Shown one piece after another: positions 54,106 through 63,648 of a stretch of 64,000 bases of DNA; the first letter of the stretch is position 1; every line of letters starts with the position of its first letter. Under the pieces are notes generated by a model. It saw only the letters and a list, made by a program, of their open reading frames with translations, searched no databases and had not been told where the DNA came from. A program made the position numbers and the translations under genes. The DNA is taken from positions 7,614,459 to 7,678,458 of the forward strand of contig NC_070619.1 of assembly GCF_027172205.1 (NCBI RefSeq). Reading direction: 5' to 3'. This DNA is from Podarcis raffonei (Eukaryota; Chordata; Lepidosauria; Squamata; Lacertidae).

Positions 54106-54545
54106 CCAAATGATAGTACCAAACTATCGAAGGTTTTCACCAAAGCCAGACTAAACGTCTTTCCTTCTGCAGTGTTGGCTGGCAGGTTGAGAGGAGTCCC
54201 CTACCAGGACAGACTTTGCTCGTGTGCTCAAGACATCGATTCCATAAAACATATTTTGCTGCACTGTGCAAAATATGACCAAGTCAGGGCTAAACTGATA
54301 CTACCCTTGCTGGTACCTTTCCCGGGAAAATCAGAGGCTCACTATGTCAGGTTCCTATTGGAAGACCGGACAAACGCTAGAACATTAGCAGTGGCAAAGT
54401 TTTTATCGGTGGTTGCAAGAACCAATGATCCCTATATTCTGAACAAAATGCTTGTTTAGCCTGGAGGTGTGCTGTACGAATTGTGTATTGCTTTGTAACG
54501 ATTTGTTGGGTCTCTGGACTGGAATAAAGATTGATGATGATATGA
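54106..54545 (+). mobile_element. LINE 3' end of another family (I/Vingi-like?)
   Basis: The frame 54172-54459 gives DRLCSCAQDIDSIKHILLHC, a Cys-x-Cys...His...Cys block, then FPGKSEAHYVRFLLEDR and VAKFLSVVART. Such C-terminal zinc-like segments occur in I/Jockey-group LINEs. The copy ends GGAATAAAGATTGATGATG. Only this copy is seen in the window; family placement is tentative. Confidence 0.65.
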
Positions 54546-54871
54546 AATTATACAGAGCTTTCCAAAGGCAAAATGTAGAAACAAGACATTTATATTCCAC
54601 CAAGTGTCCGTTTCTTTAAATGTAGCCTTTACGTTATGTATGCGGTCGTGGTCAAGTGCGATACGAGATGCCCCAAAAGTTCCGTCCAAATATCACTTCG
54701 TTCAATAAAGAGGGGCGAGGTGGAAGGACTTCATGTCAATGAAATAGGCAAATAAATAAAGGGCCCTTCTGGACCCAGAAATTCAGGGTCCTGCCTGCGT
54801 GTTTCCATCGCAGTAATGAGGACTAGAATGCTGTGGCTTCTTTGAAAATAAATCAATGAAAAGGGGGCCAC
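54546..54871. other. FBN3 intron, unique sequence
   Basis: Nothing recognised. Confidence 0.4.
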
Positions 54872-55003
54872 CTGTGCAGCCTTCGCCGTCAGGCCGACGC
54901 TGCATGCCAGGGGGACAGATGCAGGCGAAAGTTCCGATGAGGTTCTTGCACATCATCCCATGCGATTCGCAGTCGTGCATGCCTTCGGCGCATTCGTCCA
55001 AAT
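54872..55003 (-). CDS. FBN3: FBN3 exon: cbEGF35
   Basis: [19 protein letters not shown] ... [14 protein letters not shown], 44 residues, the longest single cbEGF of this set. [11 protein letters not shown] is almost identical to FBN1. Acceptor TCCCTGCAG|ATTTGG; the donor CACAG|GTGGCC is weaker than its neighbours. Confidence 0.95.
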
Positions 55004-55056
55004 CTGCAGGGAAAGGGGTAAAGAATGATAATAATAATTTATTATTTATACCCTGT

Positions 55057-55399
55057 CCACGCGGGTAGCGCTGTGGGTTAAACCAAAGAGCCTAGGACTT
55101 GCTGATCAGAAGGTCGGCGGTTCGAATCCCCGTGACGGGGTGAGCTCCCGTTGCTCGGTCCCAGCTCCTGCCAACCTAGCACATCAAAGTGCAAGTAGAT
55201 AAATAGGTACTGCTCCGGCGGGAAGGTAAACGGCGTTTCGGTGCACTGCTCTGGTTCGCCAGAAGTGGCTTAGTCCTGCTGGCCACATGACCCGGAAGCT
55301 GTACACCGGCTCCCTCGGCCAGTAAAGTGAGATGAGCGCCGCAACCCCAGAGTTGGGCACGACTGGACCTAATGGTCAGGGGTCCCTTTACCTTTACCC
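55057..55399 (+). mobile_element. SINE-A copy nested in L2-type LINE
   Basis: The LINE reads TATACCCTG before and ACCCTGCCCATCTGG after it, so ACCCTG is duplicated. About 12 bases are lost at CCTAGCACATCAAAG. Confidence 0.9.
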
Positions 55400-55467
55400 T
55401 GCCCATCTGGCTGGGCTTCCCCAGCCACTCTGGGCGGCTTCCAACAAAATATTAAAAAACCGTAATA

Positions 55468-55709
55468 CAGTGGTACCTCTGGTTACGTACTTAATTCGTT
55501 CCGGAGGTCCGTTCTTAACCTGAAACTGTTCTTAACCTGAGACACCACTTTAGCTAATGGGGCCTCCCACTGCTGAAGTGCCGCAGCCGCACGATTTCTG
55601 TTCTCATCCTGAAGCAAAGTTCTCAACTCGAGGTACTATTTCTGGGTTAGCGGAGTCTGTAACCTGAAGCGTATGTAACCTGAAGCATATGTAACCCGAG
55701 GTACCACTG
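55468..55709. mobile_element. MITE-1, 242 bp, nested in L2-type LINE
   Basis: TA at 55466-55467 and 55710-55711; tips CAGTGGTACCTCTGG and CCCGAGGTACCACTG. Confidence 0.92.
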
Positions 55710-55949
55710 TACATTAAACATTAAAAGCTTCCCTAAACAGGGCTGCCTTCAGATGTCTTCTAAAACTCTGGTAGTTGTTGTTCTCTTTGACATCTGGTGG
55801 GAGGGTGTTCCACAGGGCGGGTGCCACCACCGAGAGGGCCCTCTGCCTGGTTCCCTGTAACTTGGCTTCTCACAGTGAGGGAACCACCAGAAGGCCCTCG
55901 GAGCTGGACCTCAGTGTCCGGGAGGAACGATGGGGGTGGAGACGCACGA

Positions 55950-56110
55950 GAGCATAGACTCGGAGGCGGCACATCAGCTTGGCGCACAGAACGTCCCGTG
56001 TTCAAAATCCCCGCCACCGTCAATATAGGGCTGGGAATGTCCTCTGCCTGAACTCTTTTGGGGGGTGGCTGCCAACCAGTGCGGGTAACACTGAACCAGA
56101 TGTAGCAATG
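55950..56110 (+). mobile_element. SINE-C fragment
   Basis: CAGAACGTCCCGTGTTCAAAATCCCC, GGGAATGTCCTCTGCCTG and GGCTGCCAACCAGTG follow the SINE-C body order. Confidence 0.55.
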
Positions 56111-56167
56111 GAAGATGCAGACAGGCAGAACTGATCTAGGGAACATTTTCTTGAGCTTCCTTCTCAC

Positions 56168-56290
56168 CTTTGCACATCCTCCGGTCGTCTCGCAGAGTGT
56201 AGCCGGATGGGCAGGTGCAGTCGTAGGAGCCGAGGGCATTGATGCAGCGGAAAGCACAGAGCAACGGGTTCAAGGCACACTCGTTGATAT
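56168..56290 (-). CDS. FBN3: FBN3 exon: cbEGF34
   Basis: [16 protein letters not shown] ... [12 protein letters not shown], 41 residues, six Cys. NPLLCAFRC matches FBN1 at this domain. Acceptor CTGCACAG|ATATC, donor CAAAG|GTGAGA. Confidence 0.95.
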
Positions 56291-56460
56291 CTGTGCAGGA
56301 GAGAGGGATGGAGTCAGGTAAAAGGGATTCTCACAGCCATTTTTTTAATGTACAATTCTTATTAAATTTTCTAATTCACATTTCAAAACATTCATTTAAA
56401 CAACCTTAAAATATCGATGACTTCCCTTCTTCTCCTTCCGTGGTTCATTTTGCATACCAT

Positions 56461-56803
56461 AGGTAAAGGTAAAGGGACCCCTGACCGTTAGGTCCAGTCG
56501 CGGACGACTCTGGGGTTGCGGTGCTCATCTCGCTTTATTGGCCAAGGGAGCCAGCCAGCATGTGGCCAGCATGACTAAGCCGCTTTTGGCGAACCAGAGC
56601 AGCGCACGGAAACGCCGTTTACCTTCCTGCCGGAGTGGTACCTATTTATCTACTTGCACTTTGATGTGCTTTCGAACTGCTAGGTTGACAGGAGCAGGGA
56701 CTGAGCAACGGGAGCGCACCCCATCACGGGGATTCGAACTGCCAACCTTCTGATCAGCAAGCCCTAGGCTCTGTGGTTTAACCCATGGCGCCACCTGCAT
56801 CCC
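56461..56803 (-). mobile_element. SINE-A copy with TSD
   Basis: TTGCATACCATA flanks it on both sides. Confidence 0.92.
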
Positions 56804-56819
56804 CTTGCATACCATACAC

Positions 56820-57071
56820 CCTTTCATATTTTACAGGAACTAAACCATTCAGTAATCCATTGTTACACCCATCAAAACTTATCTACACTGTTGAATTTAT
56901 CTGAATGCTACCAGCGTTTTTAAATGAACACAATTTACACCCATATACTCAGTAAACATTTCCTTCTTTAAAGGTACATTCTTTTTGTTCTCTTATTCTA
57001 TACGTTAATCTCCAAGCTGAGCATTTTCCATCAGTTTAAGTTGCCATTCTTCTTTGGTTAGGACCAAATAG
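56820..57071 (-). mobile_element. L1 fragment (at least its right part)
   Basis: VLTKEEWQLKLMENAQLGD in antisense matches the L1 ORF2 end. The AT-rich left part could be L1 3' UTR. Confidence 0.55.
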
Positions 57072-57237
57072 GTACCGTGTGCTGCTCTGGTACTCCAGAA
57101 GCGGCTTAGTCCTGCTGGCCACATGACCCGGAAGCTGTACACCGGCTCCCTCGGCCAATAAAGCGAGATGAGTGCCGCAACTCCAGAGTCGTCCACGACT
57201 GGACCTAATGGTCAGGGGTCCCTTTTCCTTTACCTTT
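57072..57237 (+). mobile_element. SINE-A copy, lacks its tRNA head
   Basis: It starts inside the body at ATAGGTACCGTGTGCTGC and reaches the usual 3' end; a 30-bp deletion follows its start. Confidence 0.85.
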
Positions 57238-57552
57238 AGCAAACTAAGGCCTGGGGGCCAGATCTGGCCCAATTACCTTCTAAATCCAGCCTGCGGACGG
57301 TCTGGGAATCAGCGTGTTTTTACATGAGTAGAATGTGCCCTATTATTTCAAATGCATCTCTGGGTTATTTGTGGGGCCTGCCTGGTGTTTTTACATGAGT
57401 AGAATGTGTGCTTTTATTTAAAATGCATCTCTGGGTTATTTGTGGGGCATAAGAATTCACTCATTATTTTTTTTCAAAATATAGTCCGGCCCCCCACAAG
57501 GACTGAGGGACAATGGACCGGCCCCCTGCTTTAAAAGTTTGCTGACCCCCGA
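57236..57552 (+). mobile_element. hAT-like DNA transposon, most complete copy
   Basis: GCAAACTAAGGCCTGGGGGCC at the left and GTTTGCTGACCCCC at the right are imperfect inverted ends. The internal 75-bp block is duplicated, as at 1441-1575. Confidence 0.7.
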
Positions 57553-57665
57553 TTTAATACAACCCCTGACAACGCAGGAATATGCAGCTGTCACGTAATA
57601 ACATGCCAATAAAAACAGCGTCAAACCCTCAAGCAAATCCATCACCCTGCAAAGTCCCCACTAAC

Positions 57666-57785
57666 CTTCGCAGGTCATCATAGGTCCCGGCTCAAACCCC
57701 TCCCCGCAAACGCATTCGAAGCCCCCCACCACGTTGGTGCATGTCCCGTTGCCGCAGGGGTTCCCGATGGAGCACTCGTCCGTGT
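57666..57785 (-). CDS. FBN3: FBN3 exon: cbEGF33
   Basis: [16 protein letters not shown] ... [11 protein letters not shown], 40 residues, six Cys. The FEPGPMM motif is specific for this fibrillin domain. NGT is a conserved potential N-glycosylation site. Acceptor CACCCCAG|ACACG, donor GCGAAG|GTTAGT. Confidence 0.95.
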
Positions 57786-58204
57786 CTGGGGTGGCAGGGA
57801 AGGAAGAGGAGATAAATGAAAACATCAATATTGGCAAGAGCGGTGGCAAGAGCCCAGGGGATTCCTGGGCACTCACCCTTGGTCTATGGTCCTTTGGAGA
57901 ATCGAGACGCAGCAGAGACTGTCGTAGCTTTCAGAAATATGCTTTGTTCACCTATTTACTCCTTCCGTCTGCACGGAGGGAGCCCAGATCTTACAGCACG
58001 CTTATTTCAAGAGGGGATTGTCCCCCACAGTAGCGCAGCCAGCCTTCGGCCAGCCTGCCCAAGATTGATCCTGGCAGTGGTGGAGCTTCAAGCTCCAGCA
58101 AGGGGGGGGGCAGAGAGCAGTCGGGGGTTGTGGCTGGCGCGCATCCCGGGGCATCACACGCTGCCCACAGGGGTGTGGCACGCGTCCTGGGGGCATGGGG
58201 CGTC
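57786..58204. other. FBN3 intron, unique sequence
   Basis: Nothing recognised apart from GC-rich overlapping frames. Confidence 0.4.
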
Positions 58205-58998
58205 ATCTGTGTACCTTGGTTCCCGAACGCCAAAAACCCGGAAGTAACTGTTCCAGTTTGGAAATGTTTTTTGGAACGTCTGGTGTGGCTGTTGGCTATT
58301 GTTTCTGGGGCGCCTGCACCAACCAGAAGCTTGGTTTTCGAACATTTCGGAAGGCAAAACGGACTTCTGGAACGGATTAAGTTTGGCGCTTCTCTTTCTG
58401 CTATTTATTTTGTGTTTTCGTTTTTGAGGCTTTTTCAGTTCATTTGTTTTTGTGACCCAGTTCAGCTACTGATTGATTGTGTGACTGCAGACATGGATAA
58501 AATCCCCCCATCCAAAAAATGACTATCATCAGTGCAGGTAAGAAAAAAAATATTTTAATTTTTATCATCTACAGTAAGAGCTGTTTGACAGTGGAATTTG
58601 CTGCCAAGGAGCGTGGTGGAGTCTCCTTCTTTGGAGGTCTTTAAGCAGAGGCTTGACAACCATATGTCAGGAGTGCTCTGATGGTGTTTCCTGCTTGGCA
58701 GGGGGTTGGACTCGATGGCCCTTGTGGTCTCTTCCAACTCTATGATTCTATGACAATACTGTCTTATTTCTTTTATAGTACAGCACCTTGATTATTGCTT
58801 TCCTTTTATGGATCAATGGTCTCGTTAAACAGTAAAATTCATGTTCAATTGCTGTTTTAGGGGTTGTTTTTAAAAGTCTGGGACGGATTAATCTATTTTG
58901 CATTGCTTTCTATGGCAAAGCACGCCTTTATTTTGGAACGCTTTGGTTTTGGAACGGACTTCCGGAACGGATTAAGTTTGAGAACCAAGGTACCACTG
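58205..58998 (-). mobile_element. Long MITE-1 relative interrupted by a CR1 piece
   Basis: It shares both ends and the centre (TTTTTCAGTTCATTTG, CAGTTCAGCTACTG) with 14139-15160 in reverse. A CR1 3' fragment sits at 58573-58757. Confidence 0.75.
58573..58757 (+). mobile_element. CR1 LINE 3' end
   Basis: AAGAGCTGTTTGACAGTGG through CAACTCTATGATTCTATGAC, a 185-bp 5'-truncated insertion. Confidence 0.9.
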
Positions 58999-59004
58999 TA
59001 TAGG

Positions 59005-59276
59005 AGAAAACAGAGGCTTATGGATAAATGGAGGATAATATGATATGCGGTAGATTGCAGCCTGGTTTCTTGCTTTTGTTTTATGGATCAATGGTCTCGT
59101 TAGATAGCAAAATTCGTGTTCAATTGCCCTTTTAGGGGTTGTTTCTAAAAGCCTGGAACAGATTAATCCGTTTTGCATTGCTTTCTATGGGAAAACATGC
59201 CTCGGTTTTGGAACGCTTTGGTTTTGGAACGGACTTCCGGAACGAACTAAGTTTGAGAACCGAGGGACCACTATAT
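59005..59276 (-). mobile_element. Second partial copy of the long MITE-1 relative
   Basis: ATGGATCAATGGTCTCGTTAG through GAACCGAGGGACCACTATA repeats 58795-58998 almost word for word. Confidence 0.8.
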
Positions 59277-59361
59277 ATATGGGGAAAGGTGACGAAGTGG
59301 TATTTAGGTATCCCACGCCTAAGTGTTCCGCATCCCAGATACATTCCGCCCCCCCACTCAC

Positions 59362-59487
59362 CCACACAGTTCACTCCAGTGTAGTCGAGGTTGTAGCCAA
59401 AGGGGCACTCGCAACGGAACGAGCCGTCCGTGTTGATGCAATTCCCGTTGATGCAGATGCCCGGGTTTTCGGAGCACTCGTTCACAT
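59362..59487 (-). CDS. FBN3: FBN3 exon: cbEGF32
   Basis: [17 protein letters not shown] ... [12 protein letters not shown], 42 residues, six Cys, directly after TB6. [13 protein letters not shown] carries the Asn/aromatic hydroxylation consensus. Acceptor TTTCCAG|ATGTG, donor TGTGG|GTGAGT. Confidence 0.95.
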
Positions 59488-59835
59488 CTGGAAAGGGAGC
59501 AACACCGTGAACGGAGCAATAAAGTCCTCTGTCTGCTACGTGGTCCGTGGTCGGGGACAAACACACAAGGATCCTGGGAGCCACAGGCTTCCTGATCCAT
59601 GATCGGAGGGCCAGGACCCAAACCGAGGGATTCAAGTGGCAAGAAATGAGATTCCGACTCGACGAGTAGAATCGCAGTTTGAAAGGCATGACTCGAGGCT
59701 CATCTAGCTCAACCCCTTGCAATCACAGCTAAGGAATCCCATTTGGCCTCTGCTTAAAAGGCCAAGTGTCTCTGGGGAGAGCATTCCACAATCAAGGAGC
59801 CACCACCGAAAAGGCCCTGTTCTCTTGTTACTCAC

Positions 59836-59901
59836 CTTCCCTGGTATCGCCGGGTCCAGGAATCGCACCGTGACCGTAAGGGCACAGCTCCTGGAAAGCA
59901 A
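59836..59901 (-). CDS. FBN3: FBN3 exon: end of TB6
   Basis: A 66-bp exon, VAFQELCPYGHGAIPGPG then DTRE, holds the eighth Cys of TB6. The same split of TB6 into a large and a 66-bp exon is, as I recall, present in other fibrillin genes. Acceptor CTCTGCAG|TTGC, donor GGAAG|GTGAGT. Confidence 0.93.
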
Positions 59902-60013
59902 CTGCAGAGAGAGAGGGGAAATGAAGCATGCTTGTTTTGCTCTTTCGTTTCAATGGGTCTACTCTGAGCAGGGCTCAGTTGTGAAAACCCATGGTGCTTT
60001 TATCTGCCGCTAT

Positions 60014-60481
60014 CACCTTGCCAACAAAGGTCCGTATAGTTAAAGCTATGGTTTTCCCAGTAGTGATGTATGGAAGTGAGAGCTGGACCATAAAGAAGGC
60101 TGATCGCCGAAGAATGGATGCTTTTGAATTCTGGTGCTGGAGGAGACTCTTGAGAGTCCCATGGACTGTAAGAAGATCAAACCTCTCCATTCTGAAGGAA
60201 ATCAGCCCTGAGTGCTCACTGGAAGGACAGATCCTGAAGCTGAGGCTCTAAGACTTTGGCCACCTCATGAGAAGAGAAGACTCCCTGGAAAAGACCCTGA
60301 AGTTGGGAAAGATGGAGGGCACAGGGAGAAGAGGACGATGGAGGACGAGATGGTGGGACAGTGTTCTCGAAGTTACCAGCATGAGTTTGACCAAACTGCA
60401 GGAGGCAGTGGAAGACAGGAGTGCCTGGCGTGCTCTGGTCCAGGGGGTCACGAAGAGTTGGACACGACTAAACAACAACAA
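60014..60481 (+). mobile_element. RTE-BovB LINE 3' fragment
   Basis: VVMYGSESWTIKKADRRRMD, RRLLRVPWTVRRSN and the ACGACTAAACAACAACAAA end. One in-frame stop follows LKLRL near 60249. Confidence 0.92.
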
Positions 60482-60747
60482 ATCTTATTTGGGCTTTTCG
60501 TGTTGCAGCTCTGGCTCTCTGGAATGAATTACCAGTGGAAATCAGAGAGGAGGCCAGTCTGAGGTTGTTTAGGTGCACACGGAAGACGCCTGCATTGTGT
60601 GCTTGCTGATGTTAAGCCAAACTCAGAAGAGCTCCGCTGAAATCACTAGAGTCTAGACTTTAAATGCATTCAGGTCAATCATTAGCTCTGAGTGTGACTT
60701 GGTTGGTTGCATCTCCCTGTCTGTCTCTGCGAATGATCACATGAGCT
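60482..60747. other. Unassigned, maybe old LINE remnant
   Basis: GCAGCTCTGGCTCTCTGGAATG ... GAGAGGAGGCCAG resembles a LINE C-terminal phrase. Nothing else. Confidence 0.35.
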
Positions 60748-61070
60748 CATGGCTTCCAACATTTCTCTGACGAAAATAGGGGCCTCCTATTCCATCCCCT
60801 CCAACATTTCTCTAACGAAAATAGGGACGTCCTATTCCATCCCCTCCAACATTTCTCTAACGAAAATAGGGATGTCCTGACCTATTCCATCCCCTCCAAC
60901 ATTTCTCCGATGAAAATAGGGATGTCCTATTCTATCCTCTCCAATATTTCTCTGATGAAAATAAGGACGTCCTAAGGAAAAGTGGGACATTCCGGGATCA
61001 AATCAGGAACCGTAACAGCTTCTGTAAATCCAGGACTGTCTCTGGAAAACAGGGGAACTTGGAGGGTCTG
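60748..61070 (+). repeat. Tandem array of ~50-bp units at the start of a dispersed element
   Basis: CCAACATTTCTCTGACGAAAATAGGG...CCTATTCCATCCCCT is repeated five times at 60748-60970. A unique body, AAAAGTGGGACATTCCGGGATC ... CTGTCTCTGGAAAACAGGGG, follows and ends in TTGGAGGG, the reverse of the CCCTCCAA start. Single-unit copies lie at 29006 and 32530. Confidence 0.75.
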
Positions 61071-61225
61071 TGAGCTGTGCGCACTGCTTCTCCACTGGCA
61101 GGTGGACCTTTGGGATTATGCCGCCTGAGGCAGCTACTTCAAACCACCTAATAGGTGGGCCGGCCCTGAATCCAGTTCACCCGCAAACTCTCTCCATGCC
61201 GGGCCAGCCCAGCTGCGCCACCTAC

Positions 61226-61378
61226 CGTTGCCTTCCTGCGGGCAAAGCTCACAAGGGTCTCCCCAGCCTTCTCCGGGCATCTTGCTGCAGCAGCACCGGG
61301 CCTTGGTGGTGTTGAAGGCCTTTGGCACGGAACATTTGCCGTTGTCGAAGCGGGTGAAGCAAAAGCTTTGCCGGGTGT
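61226..61378 (-). CDS. FBN3: FBN3 exon: first part of TB6
   Basis: [36 protein letters not shown] and [15 protein letters not shown], 51 residues with seven Cys including the CCC triplet. [20 protein letters not shown] is close to identical to FBN1, with an NTT glycosylation sequon. Acceptor CTGCAG|ACACC, donor CAACG|GTAGGT. Confidence 0.96.
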
Positions 61379-61479
61379 CTGCAGGGTGGAGGAAAAGCAG
61401 AGCATGGACCCTATATTATTGCTGTTCATTCCCACCCTGGTGATAATTTTATTCTTTAAACTTTTCTGCAAACCTATCA

Positions 61480-61828
61480 AAGTAAAGGTAAAGGTACCCC
61501 TGACCATTAGGTCCAGTCATGGCCGACTCTGGGGTTGTGGCGCTCATCTCGCTTTACTGGCCAAGGCAGCTGGCGTACAGCTTCCGGGTCATGTGGCCAG
61601 CATGACTAAGCCGCTTCTGGCGAACCAGAGCAGCACATGGAAACGCCGTTTACCTTCCCGCTGGAGTGGTACCTATTTATCTACTTGCACTTTGACATGC
61701 TTTCGAACTGCTAGGTTGGCAGGAGCTGGGACCGAGTAATGGGAGCTCACCCCGTCACAGGGATTCGAACCGCCGACCTTCTGATCGGCAAGTCCTAGGC
61801 TCTGTGGTTTAACCCACAGAGCCAACCT
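61480..61828 (-). mobile_element. SINE-A copy
   Basis: Full-length. AACCTAT occurs on both sides but not directly adjacent, so the duplication is uncertain. Confidence 0.9.
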
Positions 61829-61867
61829 ATTAGGGCTGGGCAATACCTGCTCTCCAGCATCATAATA

Positions 61868-62088
61868 CAGTGGTAATCTCAGAAGTCGGACAGAATCCGT
61901 TCCGGAAGTCCGTTCGACTTCCAAAATGGCCGGAAACCAAGGCACGGCTTCCGATTGGCTAGAGGAAGTCCCTGCAGCCAATCGGAAGCCCCGTCAGATG
62001 TTCGGGTTCCAAAGAACGTCCGCAAACCGGAACACTCACTCCCGGGTTTCGATCGTTCGGGAGCCAAGACGGACGAGCGCCAAGGCTG
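61868..62088. mobile_element. MITE-1 subfamily with central hairpin, TA target site
   Basis: CAGTGGTAATCTCAGAAGTC at the left, GCCAAGGCTG at the right; TA on both sides; CTTCCGATTGGCTAGAGG / CTGCAGCCAATCGGAAG hairpin. Confidence 0.8.
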
Positions 62089-62099
62089 TATGTTGCCAG

Positions 62100-62454
62100 C
62101 TAAACATTGTGATATGATGGTATTTTATGATGTCGGAAAGGATGCAGGGAGGGAGGAAGAAGGCCGTTGCCATGGAGACCTTGAGCATCCCTGTGCGCAG
62201 CTTTTGCCTCGTCCAAAGTCTGAAGAAGCATGCAAACGAGGCACCTGCCTCATTCGCCACCATTGCCTTGACACGGAAGCAGAGGCAGGGGGCAAACTCT
62301 TTTTCCTGGGGGGCATCGATCAGCAGTGAAGCGGGGGTTTAAGGAAGTCCGCTTCCCAGCTGAACAAGCCCCCGGCCTCCAGCTCCCGCAAGCCGGAGCA
62401 GTGGCTTCATTAAAATGCTTGCTGAGGCAAGGGCAGCTGCATGCCCCCCAGTAA
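62100..62454. other. FBN3 intron, unique sequence
   Basis: Nothing recognised. Confidence 0.4.
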
Positions 62455-62815
62455 AAGGTAAAGGACCCCTGGACGGTTAAGTCCAGTCAAAGGCGACTAT
62501 GGGGTTGCGGCGCTCATCTCGCTTTCAGGCCGAGGGAGCCGGAGTTTGTCCGCAGACAGCTTTCTGGGTCATGTGGCCAGCAGGACTAAGCTGCTTCTGG
62601 TGAACCAGAGCAGTGCACGGAAACGCTGTTTGCCTTCCCGCCGGAGCGGTACCTATTTATCTACTTGCACTTTGATATGCTTTCGAACTGCTAGGTTGGC
62701 AGGAGGAGGGACCGAGCAACGGGAGCTCACCCCGTCGCAGGGATTCGAACCGCCGACCTTCTGATCGGCAAGTCCTAGGCTCAGTGGTTTAACCCACAGC
62801 GCCACCCACGTCCCA
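62455..62815 (-). mobile_element. SINE-A copy, variant form
   Basis: It carries GGACGGTTAAGTCCAGTCAAAGG and an extra AGTTTGTCCGCAGACAGC, both absent from the other full copies, so it represents a separate subfamily. Confidence 0.88.
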
Positions 62816-62819
62816 TTTA

Positions 62820-63045
62820 TAGTGGTACCTCGGGTTAAGTACTTAATTCGTTCCGGAGGTCCGTTCTTAACCTGAAACTGTTCTTAACCTGAAGCACCAC
62901 TTTAGCTAATGGGGCCTCCCGCTGCTGACGCACCGCCGGAGCACGATTACTGTTCTCATCCTGAAGCAAAGTTCTTAACCCGAGGTACTATTTCTGGGTT
63001 AGCAGAGTCTGTAACCTGAAGCGTATGTAACCTGAGGTACCACTG
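62820..63045. mobile_element. MITE-1, ~226 bp
   Basis: AGTGGTACCTCGGGTTAAG and CCTGAGGTACCACTG; same length class as the BovB-inserted copy at 27562. Confidence 0.88.
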
Positions 63046-63193
63046 TATTTTCCAAGTAAAGTCTTCCCTGAGATAAACTCATAGGAATTTAAAGGAAGAG
63101 ACTCTCTCCACACAGACCTCCCCAATGTACAGCGGGGCTAGTTCTCCTCTCTAGCCAGGAGCAGTTTACCTCTGGGTAACAATCACCAAAACT

Positions 63194-63548
63194 GGGACGC
63201 AGGTGGCGCTGTGGGTAAAACCACAAAGCCTAGGACTTGCCGATCAGAAGGTCGGCGGTTTGAATCCCCGCAATGACGGGGTGAGCTCCCGTTGCTCGGT
63301 CCCTGCTCCTGCCAACCTAGCAGTTCGAAAGCACCTCAAAGTGCAAGTAGATAAATAGGTACCACTCCAGCGGGAAGGTAAACGGCGTTTCCGTGCGCTG
63401 CTCTGGTTTGCCAGAAGCGGCTTAGTCTTGCTGGCCTCATGACCCGGAAGCTGTACGCCGGCTCCCTTGGCCAATAAAGCGAGATGAGCGCCGCAACCCC
63501 AGAGTCGGCCACGACTGGACCTAATGGTCAGGGGTCCCTTTACCTTTA
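63194..63548 (+). mobile_element. SINE-A copy with TSD
   Basis: AACAATCACCAA flanks it on both sides; it lies 100 bp from the cbEGF31 exon. Confidence 0.93.
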
Positions 63549-63648
63549 ACAATCACCAAGAGGATAGTATGGTCTTAGAGGAGGTGGGGAGGATGGACAT
63601 ACGGCCAGGGCAGGATGGGGAAAGCCATGCCGCTGGCTAGTCACTCAC

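Larger units (their letters stand above)
55025..55946 (-). mobile_element. L2-type LINE 3' fragment carrying two nested insertions
   Basis: Pieces at 55025-55056, 55400-55467 and 55710-55946 read in order as one antisense L2-type 3' end. A SINE-A and a MITE-1 interrupt it. Confidence 0.88.

Noticed and set aside
60748-60970. Tandem repeats as a possible protein-repeat exon
   Set aside because: Unit length varies and frames are broken; the sequence is part of a dispersed non-coding element.
63194-63260. tRNA gene suggested by the B box GGTTCGAATCC-type sequence
   Set aside because: Every such hit is the head of a ~350-bp SINE; no complete cloverleaf with an aminoacyl stem was seen.
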